DNA of 64,000 nucleotides from the NCBI GenBank assembly GCA_900770665.1, contig CAAGKZ010000059.1:1-64000 (forward strand). Direction: 5' to 3'. The notes below the pieces were generated by a model. That model had not been told where the DNA came from and made no database searches. It worked only from the letters and a program-made list of their open reading frames with translations. Origin of the DNA: Bacteroidaceae bacterium (GTDB taxonomy: Bacteria > Bacteroidota > Bacteroidia > Bacteroidales > Bacteroidaceae). Made by a program: the position numbers and the translations under genes. This document shows, in pieces, positions 1-8,205 of this stretch (the stretch's first letter is position 1; each line of letters opens with the position of its first letter).

Positions 1-323
1 GGTTCACACCTCGCCGCTCGCTGCTTGTCGCAATGCTTGGGGCGGCAAGAACTCGCTTCGCTCAAACATCATGCCGCCTATTTCCAATCATTGCTCGGCT
101 GCTCGCTGTGCCTCCCAACGCTGCCCATTAGATAAGTTACTCATGCTCGCTGCAAAATCTCAAACAAGTTTGGACTTCGCTCGCTTACACATAACTTTCC
201 GCCCTTGGCGGGGAATTACCTTTTGCAATGAACTGGCGAGTAGAATAGTAATTCTCAATACTGCTCCCCCAGACTTTGCAGGTGAACCTGATTTCCCTGG
301 CTCGCACCCTTGCGATTTATACA
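1..323. other. Non-coding stretch downstream of tRNA-Asp
   Basis: No convincing gene is visible. On the minus strand the part nearest the window edge is rich in GAGCGAAGCGAG- and GCAGCGAGCGGCGAG-like words. These make long open frames in several directions without protein-like composition. The stretch lies just beyond the terminator of tRNA-Asp, so it is either intergenic repeat material or decayed sequence. The window edge prevents deciding whether a gene lies further left. Confidence 0.5.
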
Positions 324-361
324 TAACAAAAACGAGTCCCAAATTTCTTTGGAACTCGTTT
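324..361 (-). terminator. Rho-independent terminator of tRNA-Asp
   Basis: Read on the minus strand, an inverted repeat (arms AACGAGTTCCAAA and TTTGGGACTCGTT, one G-T wobble) is followed by a run of T residues. It starts 2-3 bases after the 3' end of the tRNA, as expected for a terminator of a single tRNA transcript. Confidence 0.85.
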
Positions 362-362
362 G

Positions 363-436
363 CGGTGCGTACGGGACTCGAACCCGTGACCCCATGCGTG
401 ACAGGCATGTATTCTAACCAACTGAACTAACGCACC
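363..436 (-). tRNA. tRNA-Asp(GTC)
   Basis: A 74-nt cloverleaf can be folded on the minus strand. The acceptor stem is GGTGCGT/ACGCACC with discriminator G. The anticodon stem is CATGC/GCATG around loop CTGTCAC, giving anticodon GTC (Asp). The T arm is ACGGG-TTCGAGT-CCCGT. The discriminator G agrees with tRNA-Asp. CCA is not encoded. The gene stands alone with its own promoter and terminator. Confidence 0.97.
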
Positions 437-478
437 ATATTTTTAAAGAACTGCTTTGTTTGTGTCTCAAAGCGAGTG

Positions 479-509
479 CAAAGGTAGGGCTTTTTTTTGA
501 ATCTGCAAA
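479..509 (-). promoter_or_regulatory. Bacteroidetes-type promoter of tRNA-Asp
   Basis: On the minus strand TTTG (506-509) is followed by exactly 19 bases and TACCTTTG (479-486). This matches the Bacteroidetes primary sigma factor consensus TTTG-N19-TAnnTTTG perfectly. The tRNA begins about 35 bases downstream of the expected start site. Confidence 0.85.
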
Positions 510-569
510 CGTTTTGCGATTTTTTTTCAAGAAAATGCGATTTTTTTTGCTTTTTCGTCCGGGAACAGG

Positions 570-1097
570 CTATTCTGCGAGTTTTTGTACCAAAAAAACG
601 TTATTGAAGCCGTTTTCTGTGCGCTGCCATTGCTTGAGCAGTGCACTTTTTGTGAAGCCGTTTTTTTCAAAAAGTTTCATACTTTCTTCATTCCACTCGG
701 GAATAAATGCATATAGTTGGTTTATGTGCAGTTTCCTGAATGCGTAATCACACAGTAACGTGAGTGCGTGTGTGGCAATTCCTTTGCCGCGGTGTTTGCC
801 AAGAAGGCCAATGCAAACCTCGGCACGGCTGTTGAGCGGGTCAAAATCGGCAAGGTCAATCATTCCGGCAGCTTCGCCGTCCTGGAGTTCAATGACAAAA
901 CGTGCCTGGCGTTCGGCGTAGAGGTCCTGTTTGCTCTGCTCAAGGTATGCGCGCAGTGTGTAGCGTGAGTAGGGGAGTGTGGCATTGCCAATGCTCCACA
1001 GTGCGGTGTCATTCTCCATTGCGTACATCAGTTCCAGGTCCTCTGGTTCCGGTGTTCGCAGGCAAACGGTGTCATCTTTCAACCAGGTTTTGTTCAT
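570..1097 (-). CDS. GNAT-family N-acetyltransferase (RimJ/RimL/SpeG-like)
   Basis: The 175-residue protein has the layout of the RimJ/RimL acetyltransferase group. An N-terminal LRTPEPEDLELMYAME segment is followed by a central beta sheet (ARFVIELQDGEAAGMIDLADFD). The acetyl-CoA loop is LLGKHRGKGIATHAL near residue 100, a good Q/RxxGxG/A motif. The C-terminal NEESMKLFEKNGF helix is typical of the family. Substrates of this group are ribosomal N-termini, polyamines or small molecules, and the sequence does not decide between them. The start overlaps the stop of the upstream glycosyltransferase by 4 bp, so the two are translated from one transcript. Confidence 0.85.
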   Translation of the reverse strand: MNKTWLKDDTVCLRTPEPEDLELMYAMENDTALWSIGNATLPYSRYTLRAYLEQSKQDLYAERQARFVIELQDGEAAGMIDLADFDPLNSRAEVCIGLLGKHRGKGIATHALTLLCDYAFRKLHINQLYAFIPEWNEESMKLFEKNGFTKSALLKQWQRTENGFNNVFLVQKLAE

Positions 1098-2299
1098 TGC
1101 TTTGATATTATATCGTTATAATCAAAGACTTGTTCTTCGGTTATGAGTTTCTTTGTTTTTGTAGAGTATGTTCCAAGGCGCGGCCTTTGGCGGCCGTTGC
1201 CGTTGTTGAGCAGCTCGAGTATTGTACTGTAGCTGTAGGCTTCGGTATCATATATTACCGTGTCGTATCCCTCAAGGTTTATTTCGATGCTTGTGTGCCC
1301 CAATGGAAACGTGCTCTCATTGGCCTCTAAAAAGGCGTGTTTGCCGTTTTTGTGCTTGTCGGCAAGTATATCCTCAATCTCTTTGATTGCACCGCTACCG
1401 GCAAGTACCATGCAATTGATGGCTGTTGGGCTTTGTGTCACCTTGCGGTGGATGAATTGGTTTCCTATGTATGCGAGCATAGCGCGTGTCCAGATTGCTA
1501 TGTTGATTGGCAGGCTCACGAGCATTGAGTAATGTGAGTAATGCTTCTTGAAAAAGAGCTGCATGGCGCGGTAGAATGTATGTACATAGCGGTATGTGCT
1601 CTTATTTGTGCTCTCGCCCTTGTAGTGCAGTATGCGATGGGGCAGGTAGTAGTTCTTGTAACCCTCTTTTAGTATACGGTATGATAGGTCGATGTCCTCG
1701 CCGTACATGAAGAAGTCTTCATCGAGTGCACCGGTCTTCTCTATTGTGCTGCGGCGTAGCATCATGTATGCGCCGGAGATTATTTCAATGGGGTTTGCCT
1801 CCTCCTTGTCGAGGTACTGCATATAATAGCGGCCGAATGTGCGCGATTTGGGAAATAGTTTCGACAGGCCTGACATTTTGCAGAATGCCACGAATGGCGT
1901 TGGCAATGCGCGGCGTGATTCGGGTGCAAAGGTGCCGTCTGTGCGTAGCATATATACACCACATGCACCGGCATCAGTATGTGTGTCCATGAAATCTACA
2001 CAACCTGTAATTGCCTCTTTGGTAACAATGGTGTCGGGGTTTAGTAGCAGTATGTATTCTCCTTTAGCCTGGGCTATGGCAATGTTGTTGCCTTTGGAGA
2101 ATCCGTTGTTTTCCCGGCATGCCATCCACTTGATATTGGGAAAGCGTGAGGTGATGTATTCTGTGGAACCGTCGGTAGATGCGTTGTCGACCACAATCAC
2201 CTCGTGGTCTATTCCTTCTGCAGCCTGCTCAAGTGAGTCCAGGCACTGTTCAAGGAAATACTTGACGTTATAGTTTACAATTACTACCGATAGTTTCAT
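1094..2299 (-). CDS. Glycosyltransferase family 2
   Basis: A 401-residue GT-A fold protein. It opens with MKLSVVIVNYN, then EVIVVDNASTDGST (nucleotide-sugar loop), and LLLNPDT, a DxD-like position near residue 90. DEDFFMYGEDIDLSYRI near residue 210 is the acceptor-side motif of the rhamnosyltransferase/WcaA-like group. A hydrophobic stretch follows. The frame is open to 2380, but MKLSVV at 2299 is the family start and the extra codons look non-coding. Its partner gene upstream ends 7 bp away and the acetyltransferase overlaps its stop. It probably transfers a sugar to a cell-surface polysaccharide; donor and acceptor are unknown. Confidence 0.9.
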   Translation of the reverse strand: MKLSVVIVNYNVKYFLEQCLDSLEQAAEGIDHEVIVVDNASTDGSTEYITSRFPNIKWMACRENNGFSKGNNIAIAQAKGEYILLLNPDTIVTKEAITGCVDFMDTHTDAGACGVYMLRTDGTFAPESRRALPTPFVAFCKMSGLSKLFPKSRTFGRYYMQYLDKEEANPIEIISGAYMMLRRSTIEKTGALDEDFFMYGEDIDLSYRILKEGYKNYYLPHRILHYKGESTNKSTYRYVHTFYRAMQLFFKKHYSHYSMLVSLPINIAIWTRAMLAYIGNQFIHRKVTQSPTAINCMVLAGSGAIKEIEDILADKHKNGKHAFLEANESTFPLGHTSIEINLEGYDTVIYDTEAYSYSTILELLNNGNGRQRPRLGTYSTKTKKLITEEQVFDYNDIISKQ

Positions 2300-2306
2300 T
2301 GCCTTG

Positions 2307-2756
2307 TTATTTTGCGTCGTTGCCGTTTTGCAAATCATCGAGCACCTTGCCTGTGGGGTAGCTGTAGAGGAGTGCACCAAAACTTATGATGGCGCAGTAC
2401 ATAGCTCCTTTATATTCAGTACCGTAGTATACAAAGATATTTATTATAAGTGCAATGAATAACAGGAATATTCGCAACAGGCTTCTTTTGCTGTAGAGGT
2501 TCAGTTGCTCTGTTTTGTTCAGGTTCATGCCTTTTTTCATTGCTCGGCTGAATCCTTTGAGTGCAAAGGGTATTATGGCGATAGTAAGCATTACCGTGCA
2601 CACTTCGACGTAGTACAGGTCTTCATTGGTAAGATTCATTGCCAAGGCTCCTTTGGTGAGGTAGCCGGTCTCGAAAGCTGCAACTGCTATTATTGCAGCG
2701 AAGATTGATGTTATGAAATTGAATCTTAATGGTTTGATAACGTTATCTCTGTTCAT
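2307..2756 (-). CDS. Conserved four-helix membrane protein, function unknown
   Basis: The 149-residue protein has hydrophobic segments at about residues 10-30 (FNFITSIFAAIIAVAAF), 50-70 (VEVCTVMLTIAIIPFAL), 93-110 (RIFLLFIALIINIFVYY) and 115-130 (GAMYCAIISFGALLYSY). The loops are positively charged, including SRAMKKGMN between helices 2 and 3. I do not recognise a catalytic motif. It sits 4 bp downstream of recR and 7 bp upstream of a GT2 gene, so it belongs to the recR operon. A role in envelope assembly is only a guess from context. Confidence 0.75.
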   Translation of the reverse strand: MNRDNVIKPLRFNFITSIFAAIIAVAAFETGYLTKGALAMNLTNEDLYYVEVCTVMLTIAIIPFALKGFSRAMKKGMNLNKTEQLNLYSKRSLLRIFLLFIALIINIFVYYGTEYKGAMYCAIISFGALLYSYPTGKVLDDLQNGNDAK

Positions 2757-2760
2757 TCAA

Positions 2761-3381
2761 CTATAGTGTTTTGCCGGTAAATGGCCGGCGGTTAATTATT
2801 GAACTGCCAAGGGTAACCTCGTCGGTGTATTCAAGCTCGTCGCCAATGGAAATGCCACGCGCAATAACTGACAACTTTACATCAAACTGCTGCAGTTTGC
2901 GGTAGATGTAGAAGTTTGTGGTGTCACCCTCCATTGTGGAGCTGAGTGCAAGGATAATCTCCTTGACTTCCCCTTTGGCAACACGTTCGATGAGGCTGTT
3001 TATATTAAGGTCGCCAGGTGAAACTCCATCCATTGGTGATATTACACCACCAAGTACGTGGTACACACCCCTGAACTGCATTGTGTTCTCCACTGCCATC
3101 ACATCCTGTATGTTCTCTACCACACAGATGATGCTGTGGTCACGTAGCGGGTTGGCACAGATGGGGCATATATCGGTGTCCGAAATGCTATGGCACTCCT
3201 TACAGTATTTTGCCTCGCGTTTGAGTGTTATGATTGCCGATGAAAATCCCTCCACCTCCTCCTCTTTCTTGCGCAGCAAGTGAAGCACCAGGCGCGTAGC
3301 TGTCTTGCGCCCGATACCCGGCAGCTTGGAGAACTCCTTTACGGCGCGTTCCAAAAGTGTTGAAGGATATTCCTGGTTCAT
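2761..3381 (-). CDS. recR: Recombination mediator RecR
   Basis: RecR acts with RecO (and RecF) to load RecA on single-stranded DNA at gaps. The 206-residue length is typical. Seen in order: an N-terminal helix-hairpin-helix ([17 protein letters not shown], residues 19-35), a C4 zinc finger ([16 protein letters not shown], about 57-72), and a Toprim domain starting ICVVEN with the acidic SSTMEGD segment. The C-terminus [19 protein letters not shown] carries the conserved Walker-like region. It is the first gene of an operon with a small membrane protein, a GT2 gene and an acetyltransferase, and has its own promoter upstream. Confidence 0.97.
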   Translation of the reverse strand: MNQEYPSTLLERAVKEFSKLPGIGRKTATRLVLHLLRKKEEEVEGFSSAIITLKREAKYCKECHSISDTDICPICANPLRDHSIICVVENIQDVMAVENTMQFRGVYHVLGGVISPMDGVSPGDLNINSLIERVAKGEVKEIILALSSTMEGDTTNFYIYRKLQQFDVKLSVIARGISIGDELEYTDEVTLGSSIINRRPFTGKTL

Positions 3382-3405
3382 TGGCTGTTCTGTATGTTAT
3401 GGGCG

Positions 3406-3437
3406 CGAAGATAGTCAAAAAAACGGCATCGTGCAAA
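3406..3437 (-). promoter_or_regulatory. Promoter of the recR operon
   Basis: TTTG (3434-3437) lies 20 bases from TATCTTCG (3406-3413) on the minus strand, close to the TTTG-N19/20-TAnnTTTG consensus with one change in the -7 box. It lies 25 bases upstream of the recR start. Confidence 0.65.
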
Positions 3438-3452
3438 TTGCAGCAACTGCTG

Positions 3453-4817
3453 TTATCTTATATCGACTGTGATTTCGGCAGGGAATACACGTTCGGGGTC
3501 GAAATATTCGGCGCAACTCTCTATCATTGCTTTCATTGTGGGTGTTACCTTGTGGTTGAAAACTTCGTTGCCGTTAACAATTACCTTTACGGGTTTGTCA
3601 AAGTCGAACAGCTTTTCGCTAAGGTATATTGTGACATTTCCCTTTGTGGCGGGGGTATAGCTCTTTGAGAAAAACATAGGGATGTTGTATATGAGCTGTG
3701 TTGTAGTGTATGTCACGTTCTGCACTGTGAGGTTGATGGTGTTGTCGGCAATGTTCACCTCGTAGCATGTGCGTTCTTCGTCATTACTCCGTGATGTTTC
3801 GTTTACCTTCAGGTTGTAGAAGCCTGTGCGGTGACGGCCATACATGTCATAATCCTCCCAGTAAAAATAGGTGGGGTGTGCGTTGCGGGTGTGCTGCTTG
3901 AGCCACGGCGTGGTCTTTTCGTAGTTTATGCTGTGCCCCATGCCGGGAACGAGCTCAATGAAGTGCTTGTAGAGTCCGGGGTGTATCTTTTCCAGGCTGT
4001 CAATTGTTACTCCTGCATTATAAGTCATTGCATTGCGTGCAAAGCCATAATCCTTTTCGCCGGTGCGCAGCGAGAATGCGATGTTGGCAAGGTTCTCCAT
4101 GGGCGCGTTCTTCAAGGGCTCGCCGCCGGCCATGGGGCCTGCTCCGGCCAGGTAATCGGCATAGAATGATGCAAGGCGCTGGCTGCCATATCCGCCTTCT
4201 GAAATTCCATAGAAATAGACTCTGTTAGCGTCAATGTTTTCATTCACAAATGCCAGGCGCAACAGCTTTTCCCAAGCCCACTGCTTGCTCTGTATTGCCC
4301 AACGGTAGAGTTCGCCATATCCGTTGGGTATCTGCGGTATGAAATGTAGCGAGGGTGCATCGTCGTAGCTGCCGCAGAGGCGCAGTCCTACTTCCCACTC
4401 GCGGTTCTTCTCGCCCGAGCCGTGCATGTAAAGGAACAGTGGGTAGCCATTCTGTGGCTGTTCTCCTTTTTTAATGAAGTAGTAGGGCATCAGGGCGTTC
4501 TCCTCAAGGTGCTCAGGCAGTTTCCAGTATCCGGTATCACGTGGCTCGTTGGTTGCGAATGGCGCAATGAGTTTCTCTTCGTTTGTTGCCATTACTGCAT
4601 TTCGCCAGCACTCCCAGATTTCATTGCGTGTTGCATCAATGTTTTCGGGCTTAATTCTCTCACCTCCTTTATATTCTGCATTTTCGCCATTGAGAACCTT
4701 GGAAAAATAGGCATTGGCTTTCTTGGTTTTACACTTTGATATAGTTTTTGCTTTGCAGTCTGCAGCTGTTGCAAATGCCATTATGGCGATAAACACTGAT
4801 ACTGTAAATTTTTTCAT
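3453..4817 (-). CDS. Secreted alpha/beta hydrolase (PHB-depolymerase/CE1-like esterase)
   Basis: A 454-residue exported esterase-like protein. A signal peptide is visible (MKKFTVSVFIAIMAFATAADC); the Cys near residue 21 could make it a lipoprotein, though the lipobox is poor. Around residues 125-140 LFLYMHGSGEKN gives the oxyanion-hole HGSGE motif. FYGISEGGYG near 205 is the nucleophile elbow G-x-S-x-G with Ser as nucleophile. GMGHSIN near 285 supplies the catalytic His. The C-terminal 130 residues form a separate beta-rich domain. Homologues remove ester groups from plant or host polysaccharides. It stands alone between recR and nrdG, so the substrate cannot be inferred. Confidence 0.82.
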   Translation of the reverse strand: MKKFTVSVFIAIMAFATAADCKAKTISKCKTKKANAYFSKVLNGENAEYKGGERIKPENIDATRNEIWECWRNAVMATNEEKLIAPFATNEPRDTGYWKLPEHLEENALMPYYFIKKGEQPQNGYPLFLYMHGSGEKNREWEVGLRLCGSYDDAPSLHFIPQIPNGYGELYRWAIQSKQWAWEKLLRLAFVNENIDANRVYFYGISEGGYGSQRLASFYADYLAGAGPMAGGEPLKNAPMENLANIAFSLRTGEKDYGFARNAMTYNAGVTIDSLEKIHPGLYKHFIELVPGMGHSINYEKTTPWLKQHTRNAHPTYFYWEDYDMYGRHRTGFYNLKVNETSRSNDEERTCYEVNIADNTINLTVQNVTYTTTQLIYNIPMFFSKSYTPATKGNVTIYLSEKLFDFDKPVKVIVNGNEVFNHKVTPTMKAMIESCAEYFDPERVFPAEITVDIR

Positions 4818-4889
4818 GGTGAATGTTTTTGTGCGAAAGAAACTCTTGGTACTTACGGTAAATGTGTGTAGTTACCGTTTGTGATTGTT

Positions 4890-5384
4890 TTAAATATGTA
4901 TCAATACCGTTTCACCTTTTTTAAGTGATTCTTGGACGTCTATGATTCTTTGGTTGCTGCTTCCGCGGAAACGCAACTCCTCGTCTTTCAGGGCTTCGAT
5001 AAAACGTCCGTCAACAAGTACGTCAATCTGTTCAAGCAGCGCCTTCTGTGCAGGGTTTTTCAGAAGTTCCTCAAAGAGAAAGCCGGTGTAGCACCATATA
5101 TTCTTGGTGCTTTGCTGTTTGATGGACTTGGCGAGGTCGGCGAAGCCTTGTGGCTGGAACATGGGATCGCCACCCGAGAAGGTGACATCGGCAAACGGGT
5201 CGTCGAGTATTACTTTCAGAATATCCTCTGTATCAACCGGGTGGCCATTGTCAATGTTCCACGACTGTGGGTTATGACACCCCGGGCAGCGATGCGGGCA
5301 ACCCGAAGAATAGACCGAGGTACGAAACCCCGGTCCATCTACTGTTGTATCTTCTATTATCTCAAGAATGGAGATTGTTGACAT
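4890..5384 (-). CDS. nrdG: Anaerobic ribonucleotide reductase activating protein NrdG
   Basis: A radical-SAM activase that installs the glycyl radical on NrdD. The 164-residue length is normal. The cluster motif SGCPHRCPGCHN (residues 28-39) is C-x3-C-x2-C. The SAM-binding TFSGGDPMFQ follows at about 68, and the N-terminal TTVDGPGFR is the family signature. It lies 84 bp downstream of nrdD on the same strand. The gap holds a short TGTCAT-ended repeat. The pair lets the cell make deoxyribonucleotides without oxygen. Confidence 0.96.
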   Translation of the reverse strand: MSTISILEIIEDTTVDGPGFRTSVYSSGCPHRCPGCHNPQSWNIDNGHPVDTEDILKVILDDPFADVTFSGGDPMFQPQGFADLAKSIKQQSTKNIWCYTGFLFEELLKNPAQKALLEQIDVLVDGRFIEALKDEELRFRGSSNQRIIDVQESLKKGETVLIHI

Positions 5385-5402
5385 GTCTCTGTCATTTCAT
5401 TT

Positions 5403-5460
5403 TGTCATCCTGAATATAGTGATGAATCTGTTCAAGATACTTCGTTCCACTCAGTATGAC
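5403..5460. repeat. Short intergenic repeat with TGTCAT ends (copy 1)
   Basis: The element starts TGTCATCCTGA and ends TCAGTATGAC, imperfect inverted ends, with an internal part resembling the copy at 17842-17899. It sits between nrdD and nrdG and has several degenerated positions. Confidence 0.6.
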
Positions 5461-5468
5461 GGCATTTT

Positions 5469-7676
5469 TTATTCGTGTATCACTCGGTCATTGAGCTCGG
5501 ATAGTTTTGCCTTGTTCCAACGGTCGGTTGTTCCTACAAGGTAGCCGGTGATGCGCTGCAACTTGTCGAGGTTTTTGCTGCCACATTTGGGGCACTCCTC
5601 AAGGTTCTTTGTCGAGTTCTCGAAACCACAGTCAAGACAACGGTTGCGGTTGTGGTTTACTGAACCATAACCGATGTTGTACATGTCCATCATATCAACC
5701 ACCTTCATGATTGCCTCGGGGTTGTGTGTGGCATCGCCGTCCATCTCTACATAGAAGATGTGTCCACCGCGTGTAAGGTCGTGGTATGGAGCTTCAATCT
5801 CGGCCTTGTGGCGTGCACTGCACTTGTAGTACACAGGAACGTGGTTGCTGTTGGTGTAATAGTCGCGGTCGGTAATGCCGGGGAGAACACCGAAGCGTTT
5901 GCGGTCGCCGCGTGTGAAGCGTCCCGAGAGACCTTCGGCGGGTGTTGCCAGTACACTGTAGTTGTGCTGGTACTGCTCGGAGAAATCATTTGCACGGTCA
6001 CGCATGTAGGTTACAATGCGTACTCCCAGTTCCTGTGCTTCGCTACTCTCGCCATGGTGCTTGCCTGTGAGGGCTACAAGACACTCGGCAAGACCGATGA
6101 AACCGATACCCAATGTACCCTGATTTATTACCGGGGCAATTGTATCGTTTGCTTTGAGCTTGTCGCTGTTTAGCCACAATGCAGACATGAGCAGTGGGAA
6201 CTGCTTTGCATATGCGGTTTTCTGGAACTCCATACGTTCGTGCAACTGGCGTGCTGTAATTTCGAGCAGACCGTCGAGTTTTGCAAAGAAGAGTGCAATT
6301 CGTTCGTCCTGATTCTTGATGTCCATACATTCAATGGCAAGGCGGACGATGTTTATTGTTGAGAATGAAAGGTTACCGCGTCCTACTGATGTCTTGGGGC
6401 CGAAGCGGTTCTCGTATACACGTGTTCGGCAACCCATGGTAGCTACTTCGTGCAAATAACGTTTGGGGTCGTCTTCTCTCCAATCCTCGCTCTGGTTGAA
6501 TGTCGCATCAAGGTTGAGGAAGTTGGGAAAGAAACGGCGTGCTGTCACCTTGCAGGCAAGCTGGTAAAGGTCGTAGTTGCGGTCGGTTGGCAAATAGCTT
6601 ACGCCACGTTTTTTCTTCCATATCTGTATTGGGAAGATTGCTGTTTCACCGTTACCGACACCACGGTATGTACTGTTGAGCAACTCGCGGATGATGCAAC
6701 GTCCCTCGGCCGATGTATCGGTTCCGTAATTGATTGAACTGAAGACAACCTGGTTGCCACCACGTGAGTGTATTGTATTCATGTTGTGGATGAATGCCTC
6801 CATAGCCTGGTGCACGCGGGCAACTGTCTTGTTCATTGCGTGCTGCAGTATGCGCTCATCACCGCTGAGGAAGTCCAGTGGTTGTGTTATATAATCCTCA
6901 ACCTCTTTATTATATAGGTGTGAATAGTTTGCGCCGGTGAGTTCTTCAATAGCCTTGAGTTCTTCCACGAAACTGGCGCGTACATATGGTGCAAGGTAGA
7001 AATCGAATGCAGGGATTGCCTGGCCACCGTGCATCTCGTTCTGTGCTGTCTCCATTGAGATGCAGGCAATGATGCTTGCTGTCTCAATGCGCTTTGCGGG
7101 ACGTGACTCACCATGTCCGGCATTGAACCCGTTCAGCAGGATGTTGTCAAGAGGGTGCTGGCAGCAGGTGAGGCTCTTTGTGGGGTAGTAGTCCTTGTCG
7201 TGTATATGTAGATAGTTGTTGTGTACTGCATCTACAACTTCTTCGCTCAACAGGAAGTCGTCAACGAAAGGCTTTGTTGTCTCGCTTGCGAATTTCATCA
7301 TCATTCCGGCGGGAGTGTCGGCATTCATGTTGGCATTCTCGCGGGTGACATCGTTCGATTGGATGTTGATAATCTCCTGGAACATGTCTCTTGTCTTTGC
7401 CTTGCGGGCGATGCGGCGCTGGTTACGGTAAGCGATGTACTTTTGGGCAACATCCTTACGACTACTCTTCATGAGTTCCAGCTCAACCATATCCTGGATA
7501 TCCTCCACAGTCATCTGTGCATCTCCTTTAAAAGAGATACGGTCGGTAATTTGGCGGATGAGCGACATATCCTCACCAATTTCGGTGTGGAGCATGGCCT
7601 TACGGATGGCCGTAATAATCTTTTCTTCATTAAAGCCGACGATGCGTCCGTCGCGCTTAACAACAGTCTGAATCAT
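5469..7676 (-). CDS. nrdD: Anaerobic ribonucleoside-triphosphate reductase NrdD
   Basis: Class III ribonucleotide reductase, 735 residues. An N-terminal ATP-cone (MIQTVVKRDGRIVGFNEEKI, to about residue 95) gives allosteric control. The catalytic barrel carries CCQHPLDNILLNGF and the MHGGQAIPAFDFYLAP segment. Near the C-terminus, four cysteines in two CxxC pairs (CLDCGFE, CPKCGS) bind zinc. The glycyl-radical loop RITGYLVG lies about 25 residues from the end. NrdG follows downstream. A -7-like TATTTTTG lies 40 bp upstream (7716-7723) without a clear -33 box. I see no sequence I can call an NrdR site. Confidence 0.97.
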   Translation of the reverse strand: MIQTVVKRDGRIVGFNEEKIITAIRKAMLHTEIGEDMSLIRQITDRISFKGDAQMTVEDIQDMVELELMKSSRKDVAQKYIAYRNQRRIARKAKTRDMFQEIINIQSNDVTRENANMNADTPAGMMMKFASETTKPFVDDFLLSEEVVDAVHNNYLHIHDKDYYPTKSLTCCQHPLDNILLNGFNAGHGESRPAKRIETASIIACISMETAQNEMHGGQAIPAFDFYLAPYVRASFVEELKAIEELTGANYSHLYNKEVEDYITQPLDFLSGDERILQHAMNKTVARVHQAMEAFIHNMNTIHSRGGNQVVFSSINYGTDTSAEGRCIIRELLNSTYRGVGNGETAIFPIQIWKKKRGVSYLPTDRNYDLYQLACKVTARRFFPNFLNLDATFNQSEDWREDDPKRYLHEVATMGCRTRVYENRFGPKTSVGRGNLSFSTINIVRLAIECMDIKNQDERIALFFAKLDGLLEITARQLHERMEFQKTAYAKQFPLLMSALWLNSDKLKANDTIAPVINQGTLGIGFIGLAECLVALTGKHHGESSEAQELGVRIVTYMRDRANDFSEQYQHNYSVLATPAEGLSGRFTRGDRKRFGVLPGITDRDYYTNSNHVPVYYKCSARHKAEIEAPYHDLTRGGHIFYVEMDGDATHNPEAIMKVVDMMDMYNIGYGSVNHNRNRCLDCGFENSTKNLEECPKCGSKNLDKLQRITGYLVGTTDRWNKAKLSELNDRVIHE

Positions 7677-7906
7677 ATATGTTAAAGGATTTTTGTTATC
7701 AACAAGAATACCCTACAAAAATAGAAAAAGTAAAACAAAAAACCATAAGAAAAATGGATAAAAATATCAACATTTTTAAAATCATTTCAATTTAACACTC
7801 ATTTGATAAAAATTGAACAATTGTTTTATAAAGTTTTTATGTTTTAAAACTTTTTGCTACATTGCAGGCCGAAAATACTCTATTGTTAATCTAAAAGCCT
7901 TTTACT

Positions 7907-8080
7907 ATGACTGTGTGGATTATAATAATTGGAGTTCTTGTTCTTGCCTTTGCAGCAAAGGCTGTGGTAAAACTTTATCGCAGGAAAAGCAATGCCGGAT
8001 ATCACCCCGATATTTCAACAAGGAAGCGTCTGAAACGTTTTGTCAATCGTTTCAAGCATCTTGAAGGGATTGGGGATTGA
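7907..8080 (+). CDS. Small single-pass membrane protein (57 aa)
   Basis: ATG at 7907 opens 57 codons to TGA at 8080: MTVWIIIIGVLVLAFAAKAVVKLYRRK then a basic soluble tail ending FVNRFKHLEGIGD. Residues 3-20 form one hydrophobic helix, followed by the positive cluster KLYRRK, which predicts N-out/C-in orientation. The remaining tail is rich in Lys and Arg. I do not recognise a family. It lies in the divergent region between nrdD and fabK, which otherwise would be about 530 bp with no gene. Codon use resembles the neighbours. It is most likely a real small gene, but conservation needs testing. Confidence 0.55.
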   Translation: MTVWIIIIGVLVLAFAAKAVVKLYRRKSNAGYHPDISTRKRLKRFVNRFKHLEGIGD

Positions 8081-8130
8081 TGTTACCGGATGATTTTTTA
8101 CATTGATTGGTGAAATCTTTGACTGTATGG

Positions 8131-8179
8131 TTAAACTATGTTAAGGTCTCTTTTTGCATAGTTTAATGGTATACATTTG
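8131..8179 (+). promoter_or_regulatory. fabK promoter with overlapping inverted repeat
   Basis: A perfect 10-bp inverted repeat, TTAAACTATG (8131-8140) and CATAGTTTAA (8157-8166), lies just upstream of the -7 box TACATTTG (8172-8179), a full match to TAnnTTTG. No good -33 box is present at the right distance, so the repeat occupies its place and could bind a regulator. The left arm also forms GTTAAA-N4-GTTAAG. Confidence 0.55.
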
Positions 8180-8205
8180 TGGTCTAAAAACTCAGAAACT
8201 TCATT

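Noticed and set aside
71..430. Open frames over the tRNA-Asp region on both strands (also 160-408)
   Set aside because: They run through the tRNA and its terminator and have no protein-like composition.
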